A DNA stretch of 64,000 nt from Plasmopara viticola. Lineage: Eukaryota > Oomycota > Peronosporomycetes > Peronosporales > Peronosporaceae. The stretch's first letter is position 1; every line of letters begins with the position of its first letter. Position numbers and translations under genes: made by a program. The stretch is taken from the NCBI GenBank assembly GCA_001695595.3, contig MBPM02000201.1, forward strand, positions 1-64,000, in the 5' to 3' direction. Shown here piece after piece: positions 9,903 to 21,511 of this stretch. Below the pieces are notes generated by a model. It had not been told where the DNA came from. It saw only the letters and a list, made by a program, of their open reading frames with translations, and searched no databases.

Positions 9903-12505
9903 ACCGGACACTAGCTGACATGGCCCGGTCGATGCTACACTACATGCGAGTGGACCGTGTGTGGTGGGCTGAAGCGTTTCGGACTGCAGCTTACATCGTC
10001 AACCGTATCCCGAATACTGCGCGACCGGATCAGAGCCCCCTCGAAGTATTAACCGGAAAGCGCCAGTCACTCGAAGACCTTCGTGTATTTGGTGCTCGTG
10101 GCTACGTACATGTTGACAAGCCAAACGTAGGCAAACTTGATCCTCGAGCTCACCGTTGCCTCTTCCTTGGATACGCTGATGGTTCGAAAGCGTATCGTGT
10201 GTGGGATTACGACGACGAGCGCATCGTGATTTCGCGATCGGTGCATCTGAATGAGCGACCACCAGACACGTTCCAAGCCGTCAGTGATGACTCAAGTTGC
10301 TTTCCTTGGGTGGTTAGCATCAATGATCACGATTCCGTGAGTTATATTCCGCCACCGCGACCAGTGAATGAGAACGACCATGATGCAACTGCGGATGTCG
10401 ACGATGCCGCCGACGTTGAAATGGAAGAAGTGCCCCCTACCGATGCTCAAATCTCACCCGTTCCTACTGATGCTTTGGACAGGGGGAGTAACAGCCAGAT
10501 GCAAGTTGTCCAGCGCATCAGTCCTTCCACTGCTACCGAAGATCAGCAGATGCAGCTCGCCCAGCGTCCTGATTGCGATATCGTCCCGCACTCACAACAT
10601 CTAAGTCGGTCGATCGATCGCCCCGCCATCGTCCAGCATCTCAACCCGAGCCTTGACCTCGTCCGTGCTGCCGGATGTGATCCGTGCGCACCGTCAGCAA
10701 TAATCCCTCATGGTGAAGGTGTTGGCGTCGGCTTCGATGCATCAGAGAATCGCATAGTGTTCAGTGGTGGTTCCATTCGCCCTCGATCGATCACGTATGA
10801 ACAACCGCGTCTACTGACTGATGGAGATATGCCTTTGCATCTTGATGGCGCTGAAAATGACGATGAGCCAGAACCAGAAAGCAAGCGACCACGCCTGGAT
10901 GAGTACGAAATTGCGTTGGCGGTGTCTGAGCTGCCTACATCATACGCTGAAGCAATGGCGGCCCCTGACGCTCCACAATGGAAGGAAGCTATACGTGCTG
11001 AGATTCGGTCGCATGTGCGGAGCCACACGTGGGACATGGTGCGACGACCTCAAGGAAACAAGGTGATCGGATGCAAATGGGTATTCGCGAAGAAGTACGA
11101 CGAGAATGGAGCGGTTAAGCGATACAAGGCACGTCTAGTCGCTCGAGGTTTCCTCCAGACTCGCGGCATAGACTATACCCACACATACTCACCAGTGGCA
11201 AGCATGAACACGATCCGGGTCTTTCTCGCATTGTGCTGCTCTCGACGCCTCATGATTCGCCAGTTTGACATTGAGACCGCATTTCTAAATGGAAAGCTTG
11301 ACGAAACAGTGTTTATGAATCCCCCTGAAGGAGTGAATGTGGCGCCGGAATTGGTTTGCAGACTCCGCCGCAGCCTCTATGGACTCAAGCAAGCTGCAGC
11401 TGTGTGGCACCGTACCATCCGCGACGTGTTCAAGCGTCTCGGTTTCAAACAGTGTCGAGCTGATCCTTGTCTCTTCGTTCGACGAGATGACAGTGACCCA
11501 GCGGCCGCGGTTTTTGTGGTGCTCTACGTAGACGATCTACTTGTTGGCTGCAAAACAGAGGAACAAGCGCGATCCGTGTGTACTGGTCTCGCGTCGCACT
11601 TCACGGTCAAATCACTCGGTGATGCTCGTTTCGTTCTCGGGATGGAAGTACTTCACGATCGGAAACGTGGTGAAATGGTGGTGAAGCAATCTCAGTTTAT
11701 AACCAAGTTGCTCGAGCGTTTTGGTCAAGTATCTGCTCATGGTGTCCGCAACCCAATGGTAATTGGTCAAGATCTCAGCCCATCCGACAAGCACGGTGTA
11801 TGCACAGACAAAAATAAGTACCGCGAACTAATCGGATCAATGCTGTACGTTGCCAATGCCACACGTCCCGACATTGGCTACGTGCTGTCGATACTCTCTC
11901 AGTACCTCGATACGCCGCGTGAGATGCATTGGAATGCTGCGCTACGTGTACTTCGCTACCTCAAGGCCACTCTTTCGATCGGCATCCACTACACGGCAAA
12001 GGGCAAGAATATCGTGACATACTGCGACGCGAACTGGGGTGGTGATAAGGAGACGCGACGCTCGACGTCTGGTGTGATGGTGAAGATGGCTGACGGTCCG
12101 GTCATCTACAAGAGCAAGCGTCAAGCGACCGTCGCATTATCAACTGCTGAAGCCGAGTACATGGCTCTCGCACTTACCGCTCAAGAAGTACTGTGGCTGC
12201 GTTTCCTCCTCACAGAGATGGGTGTAAACGTGTCGAGTGCGTCGACGATCTACATGGACAACCAGTCGGCGATTAGTATGGCAACTAACCACGGATACAC
12301 CCCACGCGCCAAGCACATCGACCTCCGAGCTCACTTCGTCCGTGACTACGTCGAGAAGGGCACCATCAAGGTGGAGTACGTACCATCGGAGTCTCAGCTA
12401 GCGGATATGTTAACGAAGGCCATTCCGACGCCGCGCTTTGTGGAGCTTCGTGACGCATGCGGACTTGTGGACTGTCAAGTTGAGGGGGAGTGTAACGGCC
12501 TCTAA
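9899..12505 (+). CDS. Copia Gag-Pol, 3' part: end of integrase, reverse transcriptase, RNase H
   Basis: 868 codons that continue the upstream frame after a one-base loss near 9872-9875. The integrase Glu codon (9893-9895) lies in this frame just before the listed ATG, so that ATG is only the first Met after the break, not a real start. Reverse transcriptase has IGCKWVFAKK, YKARLVARGF and the catalytic YVDD at residues 543-546. RNase H ends the protein (VALSTAEAEYMAL, then IDLRAHFVRDYV). The stop codon at 12503-12505 is inside the 3' LTR. With the one base counted, the whole frame 8157-12505 would be about 1,449 codons, normal for Copia. Confidence 0.92.
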   Translation: MNRTLADMARSMLHYMRVDRVWWAEAFRTAAYIVNRIPNTARPDQSPLEVLTGKRQSLEDLRVFGARGYVHVDKPNVGKLDPRAHRCLFLGYADGSKAYRVWDYDDERIVISRSVHLNERPPDTFQAVSDDSSCFPWVVSINDHDSVSYIPPPRPVNENDHDATADVDDAADVEMEEVPPTDAQISPVPTDALDRGSNSQMQVVQRISPSTATEDQQMQLAQRPDCDIVPHSQHLSRSIDRPAIVQHLNPSLDLVRAAGCDPCAPSAIIPHGEGVGVGFDASENRIVFSGGSIRPRSITYEQPRLLTDGDMPLHLDGAENDDEPEPESKRPRLDEYEIALAVSELPTSYAEAMAAPDAPQWKEAIRAEIRSHVRSHTWDMVRRPQGNKVIGCKWVFAKKYDENGAVKRYKARLVARGFLQTRGIDYTHTYSPVASMNTIRVFLALCCSRRLMIRQFDIETAFLNGKLDETVFMNPPEGVNVAPELVCRLRRSLYGLKQAAAVWHRTIRDVFKRLGFKQCRADPCLFVRRDDSDPAAAVFVVLYVDDLLVGCKTEEQARSVCTGLASHFTVKSLGDARFVLGMEVLHDRKRGEMVVKQSQFITKLLERFGQVSAHGVRNPMVIGQDLSPSDKHGVCTDKNKYRELIGSMLYVANATRPDIGYVLSILSQYLDTPREMHWNAALRVLRYLKATLSIGIHYTAKGKNIVTYCDANWGGDKETRRSTSGVMVKMADGPVIYKSKRQATVALSTAEAEYMALALTAQEVLWLRFLLTEMGVNVSSASTIYMDNQSAISMATNHGYTPRAKHIDLRAHFVRDYVEKGTIKVEYVPSESQLADMLTKAIPTPRFVELRDACGLVDCQVEGECNGL
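12481..12490 (+). other. Polypurine tract of Copia element 1
   Basis: TGAGGGGGAG abuts the 3' LTR and is the expected plus-strand primer site. It is still inside the Pol reading frame. Confidence 0.75.
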
Positions 12506-12670
12506 TTGGGTGTCCCACAGTATGTGCCAACTTGACATATAAGAGAAATAGTAACATTCTAGAATATCGAGACAGAAGAACACGTGGCTACAAGTGAGTA
12601 AGAGCCTATAGTTTTCTTTATTCCTATGAATTTACTTTCCATTTTGCACTGCGACAATCACATTGTTATA
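12491..12670 (+). repeat. 3' LTR of Copia element 1
   Basis: 180 bp, read as identical to 7973-8152. Its first 15 bases encode the last residues and stop of Pol. It is followed by the second CTCCT target duplication (12671-12675). Confidence 0.92.
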
Positions 12671-13091
12671 CTCCTTTCATGGGTGGTATCCCGCCCATTG
12701 GAGGTCCGATGCCGCCCGCAAACGGTCCGGTCCCCGGAATTCCTTTCATGGGAGGCAATACGCCTTTCGGAGCTCCGATGCCGCCTACTATCGGTTTGAT
12801 CACTGGATACGTAATGCTCAATGGAAACCCGCCTTTTGGACCACCAATGCTGCCTCCAAATGTCCAATTTCTCAAAACCCTTTCCAGGGTGGCAGTTCGC
12901 CATTTGGATCTTCGATGCCGCCTGCCAACGGTCCATTCCCCGGGCAGCCTTTCCCGAGTGGCAAACCGCCCCTTGAAGCTCCAAAGCCGCCTACCAAAGG
13001 TCCGATCCCCGACCAACCTTTGCAAAAGGGTAATCCACCCCTCGGAGCTCCGATGCCACCTGTCAACGGTCCGATCTCTGAACACCCATAA
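12671..13091 (+). pseudogene. Secreted Gly/Pro-rich repeat protein, copy 3, 3' part
   Basis: This is the remainder of the gene interrupted at 7972, resuming at the CTCCT target duplication and running to the family stop TAA at 13089-13091. It holds the last six or so repeats. One G is missing near 12861 (CCAAATGTCC for CCAAATGGTCC), which shifts the frame relative to the start of this fragment. Confidence 0.88.
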
Positions 13092-14862
13092 AAAACGAAC
13101 ACGACCTCAAGAAGTTTATGTGTAACAACGTGAACACCCTTATGCGCTCTTCAGTGTGCCCAGTGTAAGCGATTCATCAAAGTGGCTTCAATACGATTCG
13201 CATTTAACCTTGCTAAATATATGAAATACTGTGACTTTAAATTGTTGGGACAATATTTGACAATGTCGTCGTATTCTCTTGGGTCAAATTTCACTCGTTT
13301 AATGTTCTAGCTATTGTTCAATTTGGAAGCATCTTATTTCCAACTTAAACTCGCAGAACGAGTAATAATACCCTCGGGAAAAGGTATCTATATCAAGAAA
13401 CGAGAGATCGAGTTAAGCTCATTGTGCGCATAAAGAGTTCCTTTGTGACTCGAACTTTTCCAATATACAACGTGCAAATGCAAACAGGAGAAAAGTAAGA
13501 TCGGATTGGCTATGCAGAATTAAAGCCGACAGCAAATTGTTGGCTTTTACGTAACCAAGGTAGTATGTACCCAATATATTCCTAGTGTAAATATCCAGTG
13601 TGGAGCTCCTAATAGTCGGCAGCCCTTGTTGTGGAGGGAAAATCCGAGTGAGGACATCAGCCGTTACACTTTCAATATCTATTTGGGGTGAAGGGAACTG
13701 CCATCGCTTGACGGGACCAGCATACACCAAACGTATTTTTGGATCTAGGCAAATGAGTTTGCAGTACTTAGCCCTTTTGGGTTACAAATATCCTCATTGT
13801 TTCCACGTTCAAAGCCGGGTCCGTTCAAATTTGGGGCTGAGTAACCTTCTACAAATATTGATCCAGAGGTTTAGACTTTTTCTATTTGCATGAAAAGAAC
13901 ACCTTTGTCAAGTCATTGATGGACACGGGAGGGGGAAACCGTCATATAAATGTATTTCTTAAACGAGTTGTAAGCAGTGTGTCACGTATTGATTACAGAA
14001 TGGAAATAGGCCATATCGAAGTGTTTTTTCAGTGCATCAGTCCGCTTGAAATGGGTAGTGGGTCCATTGATAATCCTTAATAATAAGTTGGTATGATAAT
14101 TGCTACAGATCGTAAAAGCTAACCTACATATATGAGATGGAAAGCAGGAGAGCGAAATTGACATCTCAAAGCCCGTCGGAGTCGGTTATTCCATATGTGT
14201 GCATCGCGAATAGATGACGGCAATTTGCTTAAACTGAGTCCTCGCATCTCAAACTGTGTCACACGACGCAGCGTCATTCCTAGTATCGAGTCAAGTACAA
14301 GAGTATCGTTAGTAATAGAGTAATAAGAAAAAATGAAAGGAAAACTCGGATGCGTTACGAGGTTTTATGTATTTGCTTACCAGGAGAGATATTAAGTTGC
14401 ACGAATGCAGAGATCCAGACGTTCACATACTATCTTGTCATTATCTTCGCCGTAAGTTGGCGTGTTGGACACTTCTGCGAAAGAAAAAGCGCTTTGGATG
14501 CGCTTTTAGTCAGAAGAACCTGCTTGCTACCTTGTTGCACACAAGATCTGCAGAAGATGCTGCTCGCTACCTTGTTGCACACAAGATCTGCACTTACACT
14601 ACATGTCGAGCTCGTTTAAAGTTAATGCGCCCCTCCGGAGGAGCTTGATCGTCTTAACAGGCCCGTCCCATAAGCGAAATAATTGAGCTTTCATCATGCA
14701 TGTCTCGCTGCCCATACCACACTTGGCGGCTGACATTTCACTTCAAGTGTCGCCCCTTGATATCTGTTCCGAACACATTCTGGTGACGAGCTCCCGTGAG
14801 AAGATCTCAAGATTTGGTCGACACGATGAGAAATAGTGTGCCCCAAGACCATGCACGCATTC
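13092..14862 (+). repeat. Array spacer and promoter between copies 3 and 4
   Basis: Collinear with the other spacers. It carries the 40-bp promoter duplication (14511-14590). It also has the CCGGAGGAGCTTGATCGTC form of the proximal promoter, rather than the longer CCGGAGCTTGATCAAAG form of copies 1, 2, 3, 5 and 8. No credible gene. Confidence 0.7.
14511..14590 (+). repeat. 40-bp tandem duplication in promoter of copy 4
   Basis: Two adjacent 40-base units begin CAGAAGA and end CACACAAGATCTG (14511-14550 and 14551-14590), with a few differences between them. The same duplication is present before copies 6 and 7 only. Confidence 0.85.
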
Positions 14863-14878
14863 ACTCATTCAGCAATTT
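14863..14878 (+). promoter_or_regulatory. Oomycete initiator-like core promoter, copy 4
   Basis: ACTCATTCAGCAATTT, 68 bp before the ATG at 14946. Confidence 0.7.
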
Positions 14879-14945
14879 GCTAAGCCAAGCAAACAACTTT
14901 GCTCGGGAACCAGCTTTCAATACTACCTTCCAGCCTCTTGGAAAT

Positions 14946-16361
14946 ATGCACATTTCCCGCATCGTCGCGCACGCTGCACTTGCTACAGCGATTGCCGCTT
15001 CGACGTTTTTGCCCACAGACGCCTCTTTTGGATGGACGTCCGAGAGTACCAACCAAGCAAAAGTTGCCAACCGTAATTTGGGTGCCGGTAGCGGCCTACG
15101 TGGTCCGGTTGAGCAACCTACGCTGAATGAAGATAACCAGCAAAACGAGGACGACGGTAACAGTCCGATTGACGGCAGTTTGGTTGCTAGACCCCCAAGG
15201 TCAGGAACTGACACACAAAGTGGTATCCCGCCTTTTGGACCTCAGAAGCCGCCTGCCAACAATCCAATCCCTGTCAACCGTCCGAATACCGAACAACCTT
15301 TTGTGGGTGGTAACCCACCTAATGGAGGTCAGATGCCGCTCGGCGATGGTCCGACCAACGATCAATCTTTCGTGGGTGGTAATCCACCCGTTGGAGGTCC
15401 AAAGCCACCTGCCAATGGTCCGCTCCCCGGAGCTCCTTCAATGGCTGGTAATCCACCCCTTGGAGGTCCGAAGCCGCCTGCCAATGGTCCCTTGCGAATG
15501 GTCAGCTTCCTGGAGTTCCTTCAATGGCTGGTAATCCACCCTTTGGAGGTCCGAAGCCGCCTCCCAATGGTCCGCCCCCGGAGTTCCTTCAATGGCTGGT
15601 ATTCCACCCGTTGGAGGTCCAAAGCCGCCTGCCAATGGTCCGCTCCCCGGAGCTCCTTCAATGGCTGGTAATCCACCCTTGGAGGTCCGAAGCCTGCCAA
15701 TGGTCCCCTTGCCAATGGTCAGCTTCCTGGAGTTCCTTCAATGGCTGGTATTCCACCCCTTGGAGGTCCGATGCCGCCTGCCAATGGTCAGCTCCCTGGA
15801 GTTCCTTCAATGGCTGGTAATCCATCCCTTGGAGCTCCGATGCCGCCTGACAATGGTCCGCTCCCCGGCGCTCCTTTCATGGGTGGTATCCCGCCCATTG
15901 GAGGTCCGATGCCGCCCACAAACGGTCCGCTCCCCGGCGCTCCTTTCATGGGTGGTATCCCGCCCATTGGAGGTCCGATGCCGCCCGCAAACGGTCCGCT
16001 CCCCGGATTTCCTTTCATGGGAGGCAATACGCCTTTCGGAGCTCCGATGCCGCCTACTATCGGTTTGATCACTGGATACGTACTGCTCAATGGAAACCCG
16101 CCTTTTGGACCTCCAATGCTGCCTCCAAATGGTCCAATTTCTCAAAACCCTTTCCAGGGTGGTAGTCCGCCCTTTGGATCTCCGATGCCGCCTGCCAACG
16201 GTCCATTCCCCGGGCAGCCTTTCCCGAGTGGCAAACCGCCCCTTGAAGCTCCAAAGCCGCCTACCAAAGGTCCGATCCCCGACCAACCTTTGCAAAAGGG
16301 TAATCCACCCCTCGGAGCTCCGATGCCACCTGTCAACGGTCCGATCTCTGAACACCCATAA
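14946..16361 (+). pseudogene. Secreted Gly/Pro-rich repeat protein, copy 4 (frameshifted in repeats)
   Basis: The signal peptide, RNLG linker and first repeats are in frame (five-C run intact at about 15192). The frame breaks in the repeats near 15491 (CCCTTGCG instead of CCCCTTGCG), and again near 15580, 15678 and 15694. It is open in the family frame from 15741 to the stop at 16359-16361. The frameshifted part does not meet an immediate stop because the alternative frame of the repeats is also open. Confidence 0.8.
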
Positions 16362-18100
16362 AAAACGAACACGACCTCAAGAAGTTTATGTGTAACAACG
16401 TGAACACCCTTATGCGCTCTTAAGTGTGCCCAGTGTAAGCGATTCATCAAAGTGGCTTCAATACGATTCGCATTTAACCTTGCTAAATATATGAAATACT
16501 GTGACTTTAAATTGTTGGGACAATATTTGACAATGTCGTCGTATTCTCTTGGGTCAAATTTCACTCGTTTAATGTTCTAGCTATTGTTCAATTTGGAAGC
16601 ATCTTATTTCCAACTTAAACTCGCAGAACGAGTAATAATACCCTCGGGAAAAGGTATCTATATCAAGAAACGAGAGATCGAGTTAAGCTCATTGTGCGCA
16701 TAAAGAGTTCCTTTGTGACTCGAACTTTTCCAATATACAACGTGCAAATGCAAACAGGAGAAAAGTAAGATCGGATTGGCTATGCAGAATTAAAGCCGAC
16801 AGCAAATTGTTGGCTTTTACGTAACCAAGGTAGTATGTACCCAATATATTCCTAGTGTAAATATCCAGTGTGGAGCTCCTAATAGTCGGCAGCCCTTGTT
16901 GTGGAGGGAAAATCCGAGTGAGGACATCAGCCGTTACACTTTCAATATCTATTTGGGGGGAAGGGAACTGCCACCGCTTGACGGGACCAGCGTACAGCAA
17001 ACGTATTTTAGGATCCAGGCAAATGAGTTTGCTGTACTTAGCCCTGTTGAGTTACATATACCCCTGTTGTTTCTACGTGTGGAGCCGGGTCCGTTCAAAT
17101 TTGGGGCTGAGTAACCTTCTACAAATATTGATCCAAAGGTATAGACTTTTTCTATTTGCATGAAAAGAACACCTTTGTCAAGTCATTGATGAACAGGGGA
17201 GGGGGAAACCGTCATATAAATGTATTTCTTAAACGAGTTGTAAGCAGTGTGCCACGTATTGATTACCGAATGGATATAGGCCATATCATAGTGTGTTTTT
17301 AGTGCATCAGTCCGCTTGAAATGAGTAATGGGTCCATTGATAATTCCTAATCATAAGTTGGTATGATAATTGCTACAGATCGTAAAAGCTAACCTACATA
17401 TATGAGATGGAAAGCAGGAGAGCGAAATTGACATCTCAAAGCCCGTCGGAGTCGGGTATTCCATATGTGTGCATCGCGAATATATGACGGCAAATTGCTT
17501 AAATTGAGTCCTCGCATCTCAAACTGTGTCACACGACGCAGCGTCGTTCTTAGCGTCGAGTCAAGAACAAGAGTATTGTTAGTAATAGAGTAATAAGAAA
17601 AAAAGAAAGGAAAACTCGGATGCGTAACGAGGTTTTATGTATTTGCCTATCAGGAGAGATATTAAGTTGCACGAAGGCAGAGATCAAGACTTTTGCATAC
17701 TATCTTGTCATTATCTTCGCCGTAAGATGGCGTGTTGGACACTTCTGCGAAAGAAAAAGCGCCTTTGGATGCGCTTTTAGTCAGAAGATGCTGCTTGCTA
17801 CCTTGTTGCACACAAGATCTGCACTTACACTACATGTCGAGCTCGTTTAAAGTAAATGCGCCCCTCCGGAGCTTGATCAAAGCCTTTCGTCTTTACAGGC
17901 CCGTCCCATACGCGAATAATTGAGCTTTCATCACTAATCGTCTCGCTGCCCATACTACACTTGGCGGCTGACATTTCACTTCAAGTGTCGCCTCTTTATA
18001 TCTGTTCCGTACACATTCTGGTGACGAGCTCCCGTGAGATGATCTCAAGATTTGGTCGACACGATGAGAAATAGTGTGCCCCAAGACCATGCACGCATTC
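16362..18100 (+). repeat. Array spacer and promoter between copies 4 and 5
   Basis: Collinear spacer with no 40-bp duplication. The promoter is of the copy 1/2/3/8 type, although the downstream part resembles the spacers after copies 6 and 7. This gives a mosaic pattern that suggests recombination between units. Confidence 0.65.
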
Positions 18101-18116
18101 ACTCATTCAGCAATTT
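18101..18116 (+). promoter_or_regulatory. Oomycete initiator-like core promoter, copy 5
   Basis: ACTCATTCAGCAATTT, 68 bp before the ATG at 18184. Confidence 0.7.
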
Positions 18117-18183
18117 GCTAAGCCAAGCAAACAACTTTGCTCGGGAACCAGCTTTCAATACTACCTTCCAGCCTCTTGGAAAT

Positions 18184-19672
18184 ATGCACATTTCCCGCAT
18201 CGTCGCGCACGCTGCACTTGCTACAGCGATTGCCGCTTCGACGTTTTTGCCCACAGACGCCTCTTTTGGATGGACGTCCGAGAGTACCAACCAAGCAAAA
18301 GTTGCCAACCGTAATTTGGGTGCCGGTAGCGGCCTACGTGGTCCGGTTGAGCAACCTACGCTGAATGAAGATAACCAGCAAAACGAGGACGACGGTAACA
18401 GTCCGATTGACGGCAGTTTGGTTGCTAGACCCCAAGGTCAGGAACTGACACACAAAGTGGTATCCCGCCTTTTGGACCTCAGAAGCCGCCTGCCAACAAT
18501 CCAATCCCTGTCAACCGTCCGAATACCGAACAACCTTTTGTGGGTGGTAACCCACCTAATGGAGGTCAGATGCCGCTCGGCGATGGTCCGACCAACGATC
18601 AATCTTTCGTGGGTGGTAATCCACCCGTTGGAGGTCCAAAGCCGCCTGCCAATGGTCCGCTCCCCGGAGCTCCTTCAATGGCTGGTAATCCACCCCTTGG
18701 AGGTCCGAAGCCGCCTGCCAATGGTCCCCTTGCGAATGGTCAGCTTCCTGGAGTTCCTTCAATGGCTGGTAATCCACCCTTTGGAGGTCCGAAGCCGCCT
18801 CCCAATGGTCCGCCCCCGGAGTTCCTTCAATGGCTGGTATTCCACCCGTTGGAGGTCCAAAGCCGCCTGCCAATGGTCCGCTCCCCGGAGCTCCTTCAAT
18901 GGCTGGTAATCCACCCCTTGGAGGTCCGAAGCCGCCTGCCAATGGTCCCCTTGCCAATGGTCAGCTTCCTGGAGTTCCTTCAATGGCTGGTATTCCACCC
19001 GTCGGAGGTCCAAAGCCGCCTGCCAATGGTCCCCTGCTCCCCGGAGTTCCTTCAATGGCTGGTAATCCACCCCTTGGAGGTCCGATGCCGCCTGCCAATG
19101 GTCAGCTCCCTGGAGTTCCTTCATGGCTGGTAATCCATCCCTTGGAGCTCCGATGCCGCCTGACAATGGTCCGCTCCCCGGCGCTCCTTTCATGGGTGGT
19201 ATCCCGCCCATTGGAGGTCCGATGCCCCACAAACGGTCCGCTCCCCGGCGCTCCTTTCATGGGTGGTATCCCGCCCATTGGAGGTCCGATGCCGCCCGCA
19301 AACGGTCCGCTCCCCGGATTTCCTTTCATGGGAGGCAATACGCCTTTCGGAGCTCCGATGCCGCCTACTATCGGTTTGATCACTGGATACGTACTGCTCA
19401 ATGGAAACCCGCCTTTTGGACCTCCAATGCTGCCTCCAAATGGTCCAATTTCTCAAAACCCTTTCCAGGGTGGTAGTCCGCCCTTTGGATCTCCGATGCC
19501 GCCTGCCAACGGTCCATTCCCCGGGCAGCCTTTCCCGAGTGGCAAACCGCCCCTTGAAGCTCCAAAGCCGCCTACCAAAGGTCCGATCCCCGACCAACCT
19601 TTGCAAAAGGGTAATCCACCCCTCGGAGCTCCGATGCCACCTGTCAACGGTCCGATCTCTGAACACCCATAA
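18184..19672 (+). pseudogene. Secreted Gly/Pro-rich repeat protein, copy 5 (frameshifted)
   Basis: The signal peptide and RNLG linker are in frame. A four-C run at about 18430 (five in intact copies) moves the reading into the alternative repeat frame, which stays open to 18909. The family frame is recovered from 18830. Further losses lie near 19122 and 19225 (CCCCAC for CCGCCCAC), and the stop is TAA 19670-19672. Confidence 0.8.
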
Positions 19673-21428
19673 AAAACGAACACGACCTCAAGAAGTTTAT
19701 GTGTAACAACGTGAACACCCTTATGCGCTCTTCAGTGTGCCCAGTGTAAGCGATTCATCAAAGTGGCTTCAATACGATTCGCATTTAACCTTGCTAAATA
19801 TATGAAATACTGTGACTTTAAATTGTTGGGACAATATTTGACAATGTCGTCGTATTCTCTTGGGTCAAATTTCACTCGTCTAATGTTCTAGCTATTGTTC
19901 AATTTGGAAGCATCTTATTTCCAACTAAAACTCGCAGAACGAGTAATAATACCCTCGGGAAAAGGTATCTATAGCAAGAAAGGAGAGATCGAATTAAGCT
20001 CATTGTGCGCATAAAGAGTTCCTTTGTGACTCGAAATTTTTCCAATATACAACGTGCAAATGCAAACAGGAGAAAAGTAAGATCGGATTGGCTATGCAGA
20101 ATTAAAGCCGACAGCAAATTGTTGGCTTTTACGTAACCAAGGTAGTATGTACCCAATATATTCCTAGTGTAAATATCCAGTGTGGAGCTCCTAATAGTCG
20201 GCAGCCCTTGTTGTGGAGGAAAATCCGAGTGAGGACATCAGCCGTTACACTTTCAATATCTATTTGGGGGAAGGGAACTGCCATCGCTTGACGGGACCAG
20301 CATACACAAACGTATTTTGGATCCAGGCAAATGAGTTTGCTGTACTTAGCCCTTTGAGTTACAATATCCTCATTGTTTCTACGTGTGGAGCCGGGTCCGT
20401 TCAAATTTGGGGCTGAGTAACCTTCTACAAATATTGATCCAAAGGTTAGACTTTTTCTATTTGCATGAAAAGAACACCTTTGTCAAGTCATTGATGGACA
20501 GGGAGGGGGAAACCGTCATATAAATGTATTTCTTAAACGAGTTGTAAGCAGTGTGTCACGTATTGATTACCGAATGGATATAGGCCATATCATAGTGTTT
20601 TTTAGTGCATCAGTCCGCTTGAAATGGGTAATGGGTCCATTGATAATCCTAATCATAAGTTGGTATGATAATTGCTACAGATCGTAAAAGCTAACCTACA
20701 TATATGAGATGGAAAGCAGGAGAGCGAAATTGACATCTCAAAGCCCGTCGGAGTCGGTATTCCATATGTGTGCATCGCGAATATATGACGGCAATTTGCT
20801 TAAACTGAGTCCTCGCATCTCAAACTGTGTCACACGACGCAGCGTCATTCTAGTAGTCGAGTCAAGACAAGAGTATCGTTAGTAATAGAGTAATAAGAAA
20901 AAATGAAAGGAAAACTCGGATGCGTTAACGAGGTTTTATGTATTTGCTTACAGGAGAGATATTAAGTTGCACGAATGCAGAGATCCAGACGTTCACATAC
21001 TATCTTGTCATTATCTTCGCCGTAAGTTGGCGTGTTGGACACTTCTGCGAAAGAAAAAGCGCTTTGGATGCGCTTTTAGTCAGAAGAACTGCTTGCTACC
21101 TTGTTGCACACAAGATCTGCAGAAGATGCTGCTCGCTACCTTGTTGCACACAAGATCTGCACTTACACTACATGTCGAGCTCGTTTAAAGTTAATGCGCC
21201 CCTCCGGAGGAGCTTGATCGTCTTAACAGGCCCGTCCCATACGCGAATAATTGAGCTTTCATCACTGAATGTCTCGCTGCCCATACACACTTGGCGGCTG
21301 ACATTTCACTTCAAGTGTCGCCCCTTATATCTGTTCCGACACATTCTGGTGACGAGCTCCCGTGAGAAGATCTCAAGATTTGGTCGACACGATGAGAAAT
21401 AGTGTGCCCCAAGACCATGCACGCATTC
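19673..21428 (+). repeat. Array spacer and promoter between copies 5 and 6
   Basis: Collinear spacer with numerous one-base losses relative to neighbours, and the 40-bp type promoter duplication at 21081-21159. No credible gene. Confidence 0.65.
21081..21159 (+). repeat. 40-bp tandem duplication in promoter of copy 6
   Basis: Two units of 39 and 40 bases (21081-21119 and 21120-21159), matching those before copies 4 and 7. Confidence 0.8.
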
Positions 21429-21444
21429 ACTCATTCAGCAATTT
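21429..21444 (+). promoter_or_regulatory. Oomycete initiator-like core promoter, copy 6
   Basis: ACTCATTCAGCAATTT, 68 bp before the ATG at 21512. Confidence 0.7.
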
Positions 21445-21511
21445 GCTAAGCCAAGCAAACAACTTTGCTCGGGAACCAGCTTTCAATACTACCTTCCAGC
21501 CTCTTGGAAAT

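Larger units (their letters stand above)
7973..12670 (+). mobile_element. Copia (Ty1-type) LTR retrotransposon 1, 4.7 kb
   Basis: It is a full-length element with identical 180-bp LTRs, a 5-bp target duplication, a primer-binding site, one Gag-Pol reading frame broken by a single missing base, and a polypurine tract. The order protease, integrase, reverse transcriptase, RNase H defines the Copia superfamily. It inserted in the repeat domain of gene copy 3, in the same orientation as the gene. Identical LTRs point to a very recent insertion. Confidence 0.95.
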
